A stretch of 64,000 bases of DNA from the NCBI RefSeq assembly GCF_002160815.1, contig NZ_NFLH01000008.1:1-64000 (forward strand). Reading direction: 5' to 3'. The position numbers and the translations under genes were made by a program. Shown piece after piece: positions 46,307 through 57,627 of this stretch; position 1 is the stretch's first letter, and the number at the start of each line of letters is the position of its first letter. The notes beneath the pieces are model-generated. The model ran no database searches, was not told the DNA's origin, and saw only the letters and a program-made list of their open reading frames with translations. The DNA comes from Massilimicrobiota sp. An134. Its GTDB lineage: Bacteria; Bacillota_I; Bacilli_A; Erysipelotrichales; Coprobacillaceae.

Positions 46307-46336
46307 AAAAAGGACATTTCTAAATGTCCTTTTTTT
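46307..46336. terminator. Bidirectional terminator between PTS IIB and 6-phospho-beta-glucosidase
   Basis: AAAAGGACATTT / AAATGTCCTTTT hairpin with flanking A and T tracts, between convergent genes. Confidence 0.9.
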
Positions 46337-46338
46337 AT

Positions 46339-47811
<1,473 letters not shown>

Positions 47812-47867
47812 TTATTACCTCCATTTCCTTATAACTTTATTATACAATATTTTTTTCTATTTGTAAG

Positions 47868-47897
47868 AAAAAAGAGCATAGCCATAAGGTTATGCTC
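47868..47897 (-). terminator. Terminator of adhE
   Basis: GAGCATAACC / GGCTATGCTC hairpin followed by TTTTTT on the minus strand. Confidence 0.9.
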
Positions 47898-47905
47898 GAT
47901 TTATA

Positions 47906-50581
47906 TTATTTTGCATCTTTAGGTGCAAATTTTGATTCATAATCGTAAATAGTACGTAAGATTTCTTCCATATCTTTTACGATTGGCATTCTTGGGTTAG
48001 CTGGAGTACATTGATCTTCATATGCGTTCATAGCAATTCTATGAATTGATTCTTCCCAAGCAGCTTTATCAATACCTTGAGATTTAACGTTAGTTGCAAC
48101 ACCAACTTTAACACATAATTCTTCACATGCATCAGCGAACATTTGAACACCTTCTTCAGGAGTTTTTGGTTTTAATCCAATTAATTGTGCTAATTCCATG
48201 TATTTAATATCAGCTTTATAGTTTTCAATTTTTGGCCAGATATTTAATTTAGTTGGAACTGTACCATTGTATCTAATAACATGTGGTAATAAGATACCAT
48301 TTGTACGTCCATGAGGAATATGCCATTCTCCACCAATCTTATGAGCTAATGAGTGGTTCATTCCTAAGAATGCGTTAGCGAATGCCATACCTGCGATAGT
48401 TGCAGCATTGTGCATTTTTTCTCTAGCGATTGGAGTTCCTTTTGTAACTGATTCTTCTAAGTAATCAAATACCATCTTAACAGCTTGTTTAGCCCATCCA
48501 TCAGTAAAGTCAGAAGCTAAGATTGAAACATAAGCTTCAACAGCATGAGTTAATACGTCAATACCAGTATCAGCAGCAATTGCTGGTGGTAAACTCATAA
48601 CGAATTCTGGATCTACGATAGCTACAGTTGGAGTTAATGCGTAGTCAGTTAATGGATATTTCTTATTAGCTTTCTTATCAGTAATAACTGCGAATGGTGT
48701 AACTTCTGAACCTGTTCCTGAAGTTGTTGGGATACAGATTAATCTTGCTTTCTTACCTAATTCAGGGAATTTGAATGCACGTTTTCTGATATCCATGAAT
48801 TTTTGTTTGATATCATCGAAGTTAACTTCTGGATGTTCATACATTAACCACATAACTTTTGCAGCATCCATTGATGATCCACCACCTAATGCAATGATAA
48901 CATCAGGTTGGAATTTTCTCATTAATTCAACACCTTCGTTAACTGTATCAATACTTGGATCTGGTTCTACATCGAAGTATAATTCTAAGTCAACTTTATT
49001 ACGTCTTCTTCTGATAACGTCTTCAATCTTTTCAACATATCCAAGATTGTACATACCTCTATCAGTAATAATCATGGCTTTTTCCATGTATTTCATATCT
49101 CTTAAATATCTAATTGAATTTCTTTCAAAGTAGATTTTTGGAGGAAGTTTAACCCATTGCATATTGTTGTTACGTCTCCCTATTCTCTTAATATTTAATA
49201 AATTTACAGCACTAACGTTATTAGATACTGAGTTGTGACCATAAGATCCACATCCTAATGTTAATGATGGAATGAAGGCATTGTAAACTGAACCAATTCC
49301 ACCGAATGTAGATGGAGCATTTTCGATAACACGAATTGCTTTACATTTTAAACCAAATTCTACTGAAATATCATGATTTTGTGTATGAATAGCAGCAGAG
49401 TGTCCTAAACCGTTGAATGCTACCATAGCAGCAGATTTAGCAATACCATCTTCAGTTGAAGTTGCTTTTAATACAGCTAATACTGGAGATAATTTTTCTC
49501 TTGTTAATGGTTCATTTGGACCAACTTCTTTACATTCAGCAAGTAAGATTTGAGTATCTTCTGGTACTTTAAATCCAGCTTGTTCAGCGATCCAAGTTGC
49601 TGCTTTACCAACAACCGCAGCATTAACAGTTCCAACTTCGTTAACTTTATCACTGTATGCTTCAGCACCAAACATATATTTTTCAAGTTTAGCTTTTTCT
49701 TCAGCATTTACCCAATATACTTTAAAACGAGAAATTTCTTCTTTAAATTCATTATAAATTTCTTGGTCAACGATTGCAGCTTGTTCAGAAGCACAAATCA
49801 TACCATTATCAAATGATTTTGATAATACGATATCATTAACTGCTCTTTTTAAGATACAAGATTTTTCAACATATGCAGGTACGTTACCAGCACCAACACC
49901 TAAAGCAGGTTTACCACAAGAGTAAGCAGCTTTAACCATTGCGTTACCACCAGTTGCTAAGATTGTTGCAACACCTGGATGGTTCATTAATGCGCTAGTT
50001 GCATACATTGATCCACGTACACCAATCCATTGAATACAATCTTCTGGAGCTCCAGCAGCAATTGCAGCATCTCTCACTACTTTTGCAGCTTGAACTGAAC
50101 ATTCATATGCAGATGGATGGAATGAGAAGATGATTGGGTTTCTTGTCTTTAATGAAATTAATGATTTGAAGATAACTGTTGAAGTTGGGTTTGTTGTTGG
50201 AACAATACCACAGATAACACCAACTGGTTCAGCAATTTCAGTAATTCCAGTTAAAGGATCTTCGTTGATAATTCCTACAGTTTTCAAGTGACGAAGATTA
50301 CTTGTTACATATTCGCAGGCGAATAAGTTTTTAACAGCTTTATCTTCAAAGACACCTCTTCCAGTTTCTTTAACAGCTGCTTCTGCTAAAACACCATGTT
50401 GATCTAATCCAGCAACAGAGCATTTAGCAACGATGTAATCTACAGCATCTTGATCAAAAGATTCAAATTTGTCTAATGCAACTAATGCTTTTTGTACTAA
50501 CTCATCAATATGAGCATCAACTTGTTCATTAGTCCATTCAGCCTTTGGGGCTTCTTTTTTTACAGCTTTTTTTTCTGCCAT
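47906..50581 (-). CDS. adhE: Bifunctional acetaldehyde/alcohol dehydrogenase AdhE
   Basis: A 891-residue fusion converting acetyl-CoA to ethanol with two NADH. The N-terminal aldehyde dehydrogenase domain has the catalytic Cys in G-M-I-C-A-S-E-Q; the C-terminal iron-dependent alcohol dehydrogenase has G-G-G-S-S-M-D-A-A-K for NAD and the metal ligands in H-A-V-E-A-Y and G-M-N-H-S-L-A-H-K-I-G. Its N-terminus carries an extra Lys/Ala-rich stretch of about 14 residues. AdhE forms spirosomes in other bacteria. Monocistronic with its own promoter and terminator. Confidence 0.97.
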   Translation of the reverse strand: MAEKKAVKKEAPKAEWTNEQVDAHIDELVQKALVALDKFESFDQDAVDYIVAKCSVAGLDQHGVLAEAAVKETGRGVFEDKAVKNLFACEYVTSNLRHLKTVGIINEDPLTGITEIAEPVGVICGIVPTTNPTSTVIFKSLISLKTRNPIIFSFHPSAYECSVQAAKVVRDAAIAAGAPEDCIQWIGVRGSMYATSALMNHPGVATILATGGNAMVKAAYSCGKPALGVGAGNVPAYVEKSCILKRAVNDIVLSKSFDNGMICASEQAAIVDQEIYNEFKEEISRFKVYWVNAEEKAKLEKYMFGAEAYSDKVNEVGTVNAAVVGKAATWIAEQAGFKVPEDTQILLAECKEVGPNEPLTREKLSPVLAVLKATSTEDGIAKSAAMVAFNGLGHSAAIHTQNHDISVEFGLKCKAIRVIENAPSTFGGIGSVYNAFIPSLTLGCGSYGHNSVSNNVSAVNLLNIKRIGRRNNNMQWVKLPPKIYFERNSIRYLRDMKYMEKAMIITDRGMYNLGYVEKIEDVIRRRRNKVDLELYFDVEPDPSIDTVNEGVELMRKFQPDVIIALGGGSSMDAAKVMWLMYEHPEVNFDDIKQKFMDIRKRAFKFPELGKKARLICIPTTSGTGSEVTPFAVITDKKANKKYPLTDYALTPTVAIVDPEFVMSLPPAIAADTGIDVLTHAVEAYVSILASDFTDGWAKQAVKMVFDYLEESVTKGTPIAREKMHNAATIAGMAFANAFLGMNHSLAHKIGGEWHIPHGRTNGILLPHVIRYNGTVPTKLNIWPKIENYKADIKYMELAQLIGLKPKTPEEGVQMFADACEELCVKVGVATNVKSQGIDKAAWEESIHRIAMNAYEDQCTPANPRMPIVKDMEEILRTIYDYESKFAPKDAK

Positions 50582-50619
50582 AACATTTCCTCCGACATCA
50601 TAAAATTATTTACACGTCT

Positions 50620-50648
50620 AATATACTATATTCCTTGTGAAAAAACAA
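50620..50648 (-). promoter_or_regulatory. Probable adhE promoter
   Basis: Minus-strand TTGTTT (50643-50648), 17-base spacer, TATATT (50620-50625). A CTTGT / ACAAG pair with six bases between spans the -35 and spacer; it recalls a Rex box but the spacing is four bases too short. Confidence 0.5.
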
Positions 50649-50769
50649 GCAAGAGTATATATTTTTCATAATAAAAAAAGCGAAAAAACAATGTAAACCT
50701 TTTCAATTTATAAAATTATTTTTCCCAATAAAAATCAATATTTTCCATATCTTTTCTTTTCATTTTCAA

Positions 50770-50804
50770 AAAAGTCAACCCATATTTATAGGTTGACTTT
50801 TCAA
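50770..50804 (-). terminator. Terminator of pgk-tpiA
   Basis: AAAGTCAACC / GGGTTGACTTT hairpin with T tract on the minus strand, directly after tpiA. The stretch 50649-50769 between it and the adhE promoter holds only A/T-rich sequence. Confidence 0.9.
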
Positions 50805-50811
50805 TGAACAA

Positions 50812-51555
50812 TTAGTCTAATGCAGCAATCATAGCTTTATATGAATCTTCTTGTAAAGAAGCTCCACCTACTAATGCTCCATCAATATCAGGTTGTTCTA
50901 ATAAAGCTTTTAATCCTTCTGGTTTTACAGATCCACCATATTGGATTCTCACTTGATCAGCAACTTCCTGACCATATAATTCAGCAACAACACTTCTAAT
51001 ATATGCACAAACATCTTGAGCAATTTCATTAGTTGCAGTTTTTCCAGTACCAATAGCCCATACTGGTTCATAAGCAATAACAACACGACTTGCACAGTTT
51101 GGACATACATCTTTAAATGCAGCTACTGTTTGAGTTTTCACAACATCTTTAGTTGTTCCTGCTTCATATTCTTCTAATGTTTCACCAACACATACAATTG
51201 GAGTTAAATCATTTGATAAAACTTGACGCATTTTTGCATTCACTGTTTCATCAGTTTCACCAAAATATTGTCTTCTTTCAGAGTGACCTAAAATAACCCA
51301 TTCTACTCCAATTTCTTTTAACATGCTTACACTCACTTCTCCAGTATAAGCACCACTATCTTTAAAATGACAGTTTTGAGCAGCAACAATTAAGTTTTTA
51401 GCTGCACCTTTAGCAGTCTGTAAAGCTAAATATGGAGTTGCAATTCCCCAATCAGCTTTATCAGTGCATGCTCCATCAACCGCTTCAACAAAAGCTTTTG
51501 TTTGGGCAATTGTTTTATTCATTTTCCAGTTTCCTACGATAATTGGTTTTCTCAT
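50812..51555 (-). CDS. tpiA: Triosephosphate isomerase
   Basis: A 247-residue TIM barrel interconverting DHAP and glyceraldehyde-3-phosphate. G-N-W-K-M-N at 8-13 contains the catalytic Lys11; G-H-S-E-R-R carries His and Y-E-P-V-W-A-I-G-T-G-K the base Glu. The ATG at 51555 has AAGGGGA upstream; earlier in-frame Mets lie in the pgk-tpiA gap. Sixteen bases after pgk, co-transcribed with it. Confidence 0.98.
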   Translation of the reverse strand: MRKPIIVGNWKMNKTIAQTKAFVEAVDGACTDKADWGIATPYLALQTAKGAAKNLIVAAQNCHFKDSGAYTGEVSVSMLKEIGVEWVILGHSERRQYFGETDETVNAKMRQVLSNDLTPIVCVGETLEEYEAGTTKDVVKTQTVAAFKDVCPNCASRVVIAYEPVWAIGTGKTATNEIAQDVCAYIRSVVAELYGQEVADQVRIQYGGSVKPEGLKALLEQPDIDGALVGGASLQEDSYKAMIAALD

Positions 51556-51571
51556 CTTTATAATCCCCTTA

Positions 51572-52756
51572 TTATTTATCATCAATTGCAGCAATACCAG
51601 GTAATACTTTACCTTCCATATATTCTAATGAAGCTCCTCCACCAGTTGAGATATGAGAAACTTTATCAGCATATCCAAGTTGCATAACAGCAGCAGCACT
51701 ATCTCCACCACCGATAATTGTATTAGCATCTGGTAAGTTTGCTAAAGCTTCGCATACTGCGATAGTTCCTTTAGCGAATGGTTCCATTTCAAATACACCC
51801 ATTGGACCATTCCATACAACAGTTTTAGCTCCTTCTAAAGCAGCTTTGATATTTTCAACTGATTTAGGTCCAATATCTAATCCCATGTATCCTTCTGGAA
51901 TATCTTCACCACATACTTTGATATCACCTTCAGCAGCAAATGCATTATTGATTACTGAATCAACAGGTAAGATTAATTTATCTCCACCTTTTTCAATAAT
52001 TTCTTTAGCAACATCAATACGATCATCTTCAACTAAAGAATTACCAATTTCATGTCCCATAGCTTTCATGAAAGTATAAGTCATACCTCCACCAACGATA
52101 ACTTTATCAGCAATCTTTAATAAGTTTTCAATAACTAAGATCTTATCAGAAACTTTAGCTCCACCTAAAATAGCAACCATTGGTCTTTCAGGATCACTAA
52201 CAGCTTTTCCAATATAAGCAATTTCTTTTTCAACTAAGAATCCAGCAGCAGATGGTAAATGAGCAGGAATTCCAGCAGTAGAAGCATGTGCTCTATGTAC
52301 TGAACCGAATGCATCTTCAACGAATACATCTCCAAGTGATGCCCAATATTGACCTAATTCAGGATCATTTTTGCTTTCACCTTTTTCATAACGTGTATTT
52401 TGTACTAAGATGACTTGAGCATTATCAGCTTCTTTAACAGCATTTTCAAGTTCAGGTCCTCTTGTACAGTTTACAAATTTCACATCTACTCCTAATAATT
52501 CAGATAATCTAGGAGCTACAACAGATAAATCATTTTTAGCTTTATCTTCTTCAGTTTTTACTTTACCTAAATGTGAGAACAATACGATAGCTTTTGGTTT
52601 TTGTTCTAACAAATATTTTAAAGTAGGTAATGCGGCAACAATTCTGTTGTCATTTGTAATTTCTCCTGTTTCTTTGTTTCTAGGTACGTTGAAGTCAACA
52701 CGAACTAAGACAGTTTTTCCAGCGACTTCAATATCTTTAATTGTTTTTTTGTCCAT
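51572..52756 (-). CDS. pgk: Phosphoglycerate kinase
   Basis: A 394-residue glycolytic kinase making ATP from 1,3-bisphosphoglycerate. R-V-D-F-N-V-P near residue 21 and the hinge and nucleotide motifs G-G-A-K-V-S-D-K and G-G-G-D-S-A-A-A are all present. The ATG at 52756 is nine bases after GGAGGG; a TTG at 52765 overlaps that site. First gene of pgk-tpiA; gap is not adjacent. Confidence 0.98.
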   Translation of the reverse strand: MDKKTIKDIEVAGKTVLVRVDFNVPRNKETGEITNDNRIVAALPTLKYLLEQKPKAIVLFSHLGKVKTEEDKAKNDLSVVAPRLSELLGVDVKFVNCTRGPELENAVKEADNAQVILVQNTRYEKGESKNDPELGQYWASLGDVFVEDAFGSVHRAHASTAGIPAHLPSAAGFLVEKEIAYIGKAVSDPERPMVAILGGAKVSDKILVIENLLKIADKVIVGGGMTYTFMKAMGHEIGNSLVEDDRIDVAKEIIEKGGDKLILPVDSVINNAFAAEGDIKVCGEDIPEGYMGLDIGPKSVENIKAALEGAKTVVWNGPMGVFEMEPFAKGTIAVCEALANLPDANTIIGGGDSAAAVMQLGYADKVSHISTGGGASLEYMEGKVLPGIAAIDDK

Positions 52757-52779
52757 TTTTCTCAACCCTCCATGTGCAA

Positions 52780-52808
52780 ATTATAACATTCTTACAACTG
52801 ATTTTCAA
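52780..52808 (-). promoter_or_regulatory. Promoter of pgk-tpiA
   Basis: Minus-strand -35 TTGAAA (52803-52808), 17-base spacer, -10 TATAAT (52780-52785), about 23 bases before the ATG. Confidence 0.8.
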
Positions 52809-52833
52809 TTGCTTTTATAGTTGTTAAAGCAAT
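52808..52833. promoter_or_regulatory. Inverted repeat abutting the pgk promoter
   Basis: Perfect 8-bp arms ATTGCTTT (52808-52815) and AAAGCAAT (52826-52833) with a 10-base spacer, touching the -35 box. Centre spacing of 18 bases suits a dimeric regulator. No regulator gene adjacent. Confidence 0.5.
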
Positions 52834-52986
52834 AAGAATTGTCATTTTTTGTAAAAATAGAAAAAGCTGTTTTTATATTTTATGTGAACTCAAAATAATC
52901 TCCGTATAATCGTCATTTATTGACTCATTCTATAAAAACACTTTCACCAACACATGATATTGACATATATTAATAGTGGTGATTTT

Positions 52987-53280
52987 ATGTATGATGATAT
53001 CCTTCAACATATCTATAATCCACAAACTCTCATTATTGATTTACGTGATGAATTTTCTTTTCGTCAACTTCATTTAAAAAATGCTATCAATATTCCTGGG
53101 GATGATTTAAAAAGTCAAATTCCTTATTTACCTCATGATAAACTTCTATATTTTATCTGTGATACTGGAAAAACTGCTAAAAAGATGGCAGAACAATGCC
53201 AACAATTAGGTTTTCAATGTCAATATTTTCCACATAGCTTTCAATCCTTACTGATTTTAAAAAATGAACAATATTTTTAA
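52987..53280 (+). CDS. Rhodanese-like domain protein
   Basis: A 97-residue single-domain rhodanese. I-I-D-L-R-D-E-F-S-F-R starts the fold and the active-site loop is C-D-T-G-K-T with Cys58; this loop has Thr where sulfurtransferases often have Arg. Likely a sulfur carrier or persulfide transferase. The ATG at 52987 follows GTGGTGA; a frame upstream to 52954 lacks a ribosome site. Isolated gene, convergent with eno. Confidence 0.82.
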   Translation: MYDDILQHIYNPQTLIIDLRDEFSFRQLHLKNAINIPGDDLKSQIPYLPHDKLLYFICDTGKTAKKMAEQCQQLGFQCQYFPHSFQSLLILKNEQYF

Positions 53281-53281
53281 T

Positions 53282-53333
53282 AGATAAAAAAAGGAAAGAC
53301 TTATGATTGATACTCAAGTCTTTCCTTTTTATC
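53282..53333. terminator. Bidirectional terminator between the rhodanese gene and eno
   Basis: AGATAAAAA plus AGGAAAGACTT on one side pairs with AAGTCTTTCCT plus TTTTTATCT on the other, a stem of nearly 19 pairs. Confidence 0.9.
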
Positions 53334-53349
53334 TATGACCAATAAAATA

Positions 53350-54654
<1,305 letters not shown>

Positions 54655-54690
54655 CTAATAAGTTTCATTGTATGATCTATATCACATATA

Positions 54691-54708
54691 AGTTAGTTAT
54701 AACTAACT
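54691..54708. promoter_or_regulatory. Perfect palindrome upstream of eno
   Basis: AGTTAGTTATAACTAACT is an 18-bp perfect palindrome, 49 bases upstream of the eno ATG and overlapping the probable -35 region; a TACAAT -10 candidate lies at 54669-54674. Such symmetric A/T-rich sites are typical of MarR- or PadR-type operators. Regulator not identified. Confidence 0.55.
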
Positions 54709-54831
54709 ATTAATAGAATAACACATTTTCTGATCTTGTGCAATCTTTATACTTTCAAAATCACTTATCACTCATAGTATTTACATATCTTCATTGTTCT
54801 ATACAAGTTAAAAAAGACAACCCATTATTTT

Positions 54832-56421
54832 TTAAAACGTATTGTTAATCTTTCCTCCTGGTCCAGCATTGATAATCATTTCTGGGAAATTTGTATATTG
54901 TTTAAAGTTTTCCTGGAACATTTCAACAAGCTTTTGAGCTGTCATATCATAAGCATCTTTACTAACCCATGTTGTTCGAGGGTTTAATAATTCATGAGGA
55001 ACTCCCGGACAAAAGAGTGGAATGTTTAAATTAAAGAATGGATCAACTTCATAGCTAACATAATCTAATTCTCCATTAATGGCCGCTTCAATCATTGCTC
55101 TAGTATATTTTAATGGAATTCGACGTCCTATACCATAAGAACCGCCAACCCATCCAGTATTAATCAAAAAGACATTAGATCCTGCTTTGGTCATGCGTTT
55201 TTGAAATTGTTTCGCATAAAGTAGTGGATCCATTGGTAAAAATGGTTCTCCAAAACATGTAGAGAATGTTGCCTGTGGCTCAGTAATACCATTTTCCGTA
55301 CCAGCCAGTTTACTTGTATAACCTGATACAAAGTGGTAAACAGCTGAATTTTGATCCAATTTAGAAATAGGTGGCAAAACACCAAAAGCATCAGCAGCTA
55401 AAAAGAATATTGTCTTAGGGATAGGTCCCATACCACTTGGTTCAATATTTTTAATAAATTCAAGTGGGTACCCCACACGTGTATTTTCTGTAATAGAATC
55501 ATCATCAAAATCAATAATTCTTGTATCTTCAAATAAACAGACATTTTCTGCCATAGCTCCAAATCTAACAGCATCCCAAATATCTGGCTCATTTTTTTGT
55601 GAAAGATTGATACATTTTGCATAACATCCACCTTCAAAATTAAAAACAGAAGTTCGTGACCAACCATGTTCATCATCACCTATCAATTGACGATGAGGAT
55701 CTGTTGATAACGTTGTTTTTCCTGTTCCTGACAATCCAAAAAATAATGCCGTATTTCCATCTTCCCCAATATTAGCTGAACAATGCATTGTAAAAACATT
55801 GCGTTGAGGTAACATATAATTCATGACACAGAAAATACTCTTTTTGATTTCTCCAGAATATCCAGTTCCTGCAATCAAAACAATCTGTTTTTCATAATCA
55901 ATCATAACAGCCACATCACTATTTAAACCAACTGATGCATCAACATGACAATCAGGAGCAACCAATACTAAATAATCCTCTTGAAAATGTTGTAATTCAC
56001 GTGGTGTTGGTTTAATTAATAAATTAGAAATAAAAAGATTTTGACTTGCTTTTTCATTAATAATTCTAAAACCATAAGAATACTTTGGATTTGCGCCAGC
56101 ATAACCATCAAAAATATATAAATCCTTATCTTGAAAATGTTGAATAATTGCCTGATAAACTTTTTCAAACTGTTCTCTAGATGCAGGTTGATTCACTTTT
56201 CCCCAAGCAATTTTATCATGAACAGCTGGTGTATCTACAACATATTTATCATGAGGTGAACGTCCCGTTCTTTGACCTGTTTCCACACATAAACATCCAG
56301 CTCGACTTAAACGTCCTTCTTTTTTAATTAAAGCTTTTTCAATCAATGATCCCGCTGGAATATTTCTAAAAACATTTCCTGTCGTACTAATCCCATATTT
56401 TTTAATTCCATAATCATCCAT
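54832..56421 (-). CDS. pckA: Phosphoenolpyruvate carboxykinase (ATP)
   Basis: A 529-residue ATP-type PEPCK. The P-loop G-L-S-G-T-G-K-T-T-L-S and the kinase-2-like L-I-G-D-D-E-H-G-W are in the middle; R-T-G-R-S-P-H-D-K binds substrate near residue 50. In fermentative gut bacteria the enzyme often runs toward oxaloacetate, fixing CO2 and making ATP from PEP; direction here is inference. Monocistronic with an AGGAG ribosome site; no clear terminator hairpin was found in the 180-base gap to eno. Confidence 0.97.
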   Translation of the reverse strand: MDDYGIKKYGISTTGNVFRNIPAGSLIEKALIKKEGRLSRAGCLCVETGQRTGRSPHDKYVVDTPAVHDKIAWGKVNQPASREQFEKVYQAIIQHFQDKDLYIFDGYAGANPKYSYGFRIINEKASQNLFISNLLIKPTPRELQHFQEDYLVLVAPDCHVDASVGLNSDVAVMIDYEKQIVLIAGTGYSGEIKKSIFCVMNYMLPQRNVFTMHCSANIGEDGNTALFFGLSGTGKTTLSTDPHRQLIGDDEHGWSRTSVFNFEGGCYAKCINLSQKNEPDIWDAVRFGAMAENVCLFEDTRIIDFDDDSITENTRVGYPLEFIKNIEPSGMGPIPKTIFFLAADAFGVLPPISKLDQNSAVYHFVSGYTSKLAGTENGITEPQATFSTCFGEPFLPMDPLLYAKQFQKRMTKAGSNVFLINTGWVGGSYGIGRRIPLKYTRAMIEAAINGELDYVSYEVDPFFNLNIPLFCPGVPHELLNPRTTWVSKDAYDMTAQKLVEMFQENFKQYTNFPEMIINAGPGGKINNTF

Positions 56422-56508
56422 ACAAACACTCCTTTCTTTTTTAAGACTTCTTTCTTTTATTTTATAAAAAATAATTTCTCACCACAAGAAAACTCGTTTT
56501 TTCAAATA

Positions 56509-56537
56509 AAAAAATAGGACTCTTTCGAATCCTATCT
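56509..56537 (-). terminator. Terminator after the TIM-barrel-like gene
   Basis: ATAGGA / TCCTAT stem with additional pairs and a T tract on the minus strand, overlapping the stop codon of the gene ending at 56532. Confidence 0.75.
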
Positions 56538-57425
56538 ATTCACTGAAGATGCAATTTTATGATATGTCCAACGTTTACCTCTAATCGCAATTGATAATGC
56601 CATAATATTTTCAGGTAAAGCAATACCACACCAACCAGCATCACCAATATGTTGGATATCAATACCACAACGTTTATTGACTAATGCAATTTGTCGAATT
56701 GTTCCTTCATCACTACCTTCTTGAGATGTTCCAATAGAACTTAATGATAAAGCTCCTTTAGATTTAATTAATTTACAAGCAGCAGTCACTTCTTCTTCTG
56801 ATAAACCAGGCACTGTATAAACAGCAGGCATTAAAATAATATCAGCACCTGCATCAATAAATCTTTCAATACTATCTAAATCAACTAATGCTTCATCAAT
56901 TCCTGAAGAATGCATTTTACCTGCAATAATCATTCCACCAAAGTATTCTTTTGCAAGTTTAATAGCATTTTCAATAGATGCATTACTTACACCTGTTCCA
57001 GGATTTCCTGTTAAACAGATAAAATCAAATCCCAATTCTTTAGCTTTTATAAATGTTTCTTTTGTCGCATGACGACCACTAGAAATTTCTAATCTGTTTT
57101 CCATCATTTTGGCATTTTCATCAATTGGTTCAAGATTACACCCTACTGGTCTACCTACTAATTTCTTTAATAATTTCACAGGTTCATCTGTTTCAGGTAA
57201 TCCATTAATATGAGGATTATTGCAATCAAATACATTTAATAAAACCATATCACTTCCAAAAGAAACAGCTAATTCAGCATTTGTTAAATCACCAAGTAAA
57301 GGTGGACAAGCCACAACTGTTTCAGTCATAATTGTTCTTCCTTCACTGGCTAGAATAGATTGTTTCAATTCATCTTTGTTCATTGATAACATTTCACTTG
57401 TTGTACAATTTAATAATCTTTTCAT
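56532..57425 (-). CDS. Conserved protein of unknown function, TIM-barrel-like
   Basis: A 297-residue soluble protein. It recalls a set of gut Firmicutes proteins that are sometimes labelled HAD-like or phosphonomutase-like (now a DUF), starting M-K-R-L-L-N-C-T and containing L-G-D-L-T-N-A-E-L-A-V-S-F-G-A/S-D. No HAD motif is present, so the HAD label would be wrong. The alternating beta/alpha pattern with F-I-C-L-T-G-N-P-G-T-G-V, I-I-A-G-K-M-H-S and H-I-G-D-A-G-W suggests a barrel binding a phosphorylated or dicarboxylate ligand. Start ATG follows AGGAGG. Stands alone between pckA and a P-type ATPase. Confidence 0.65.
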   Translation of the reverse strand: MKRLLNCTTSEMLSMNKDELKQSILASEGRTIMTETVVACPPLLGDLTNAELAVSFGSDMVLLNVFDCNNPHINGLPETDEPVKLLKKLVGRPVGCNLEPIDENAKMMENRLEISSGRHATKETFIKAKELGFDFICLTGNPGTGVSNASIENAIKLAKEYFGGMIIAGKMHSSGIDEALVDLDSIERFIDAGADIILMPAVYTVPGLSEEEVTAACKLIKSKGALSLSSIGTSQEGSDEGTIRQIALVNKRCGIDIQHIGDAGWCGIALPENIMALSIAIRGKRWTYHKIASSVNR

Positions 57426-57627
57426 TTCCCGTATCCTCCTGACACATATTATATCGCTTTATCAAAACGCTTTCAACTTAATTTCTCAAGACTTTTTCAG
57501 GATTCAAAAATATCATAAAATATCTCAACATGATTATGATACCAATTCCATTGAAAATCATTATGATCCATCAATAAACATCTTTAAAATAGATATTATA
57601 TTTGATTATCAAAAAACTAGGCTAAGC

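Noticed and set aside
50636-50652. Rex operator at the adhE promoter
   Set aside because: CTTGT and ACAAG arms are only six bases apart, giving a 14-base core, whereas Rex sites are 18 bases with fixed spacing (TTGTGAA-N4-TTCACAA). Resemblance is partial.
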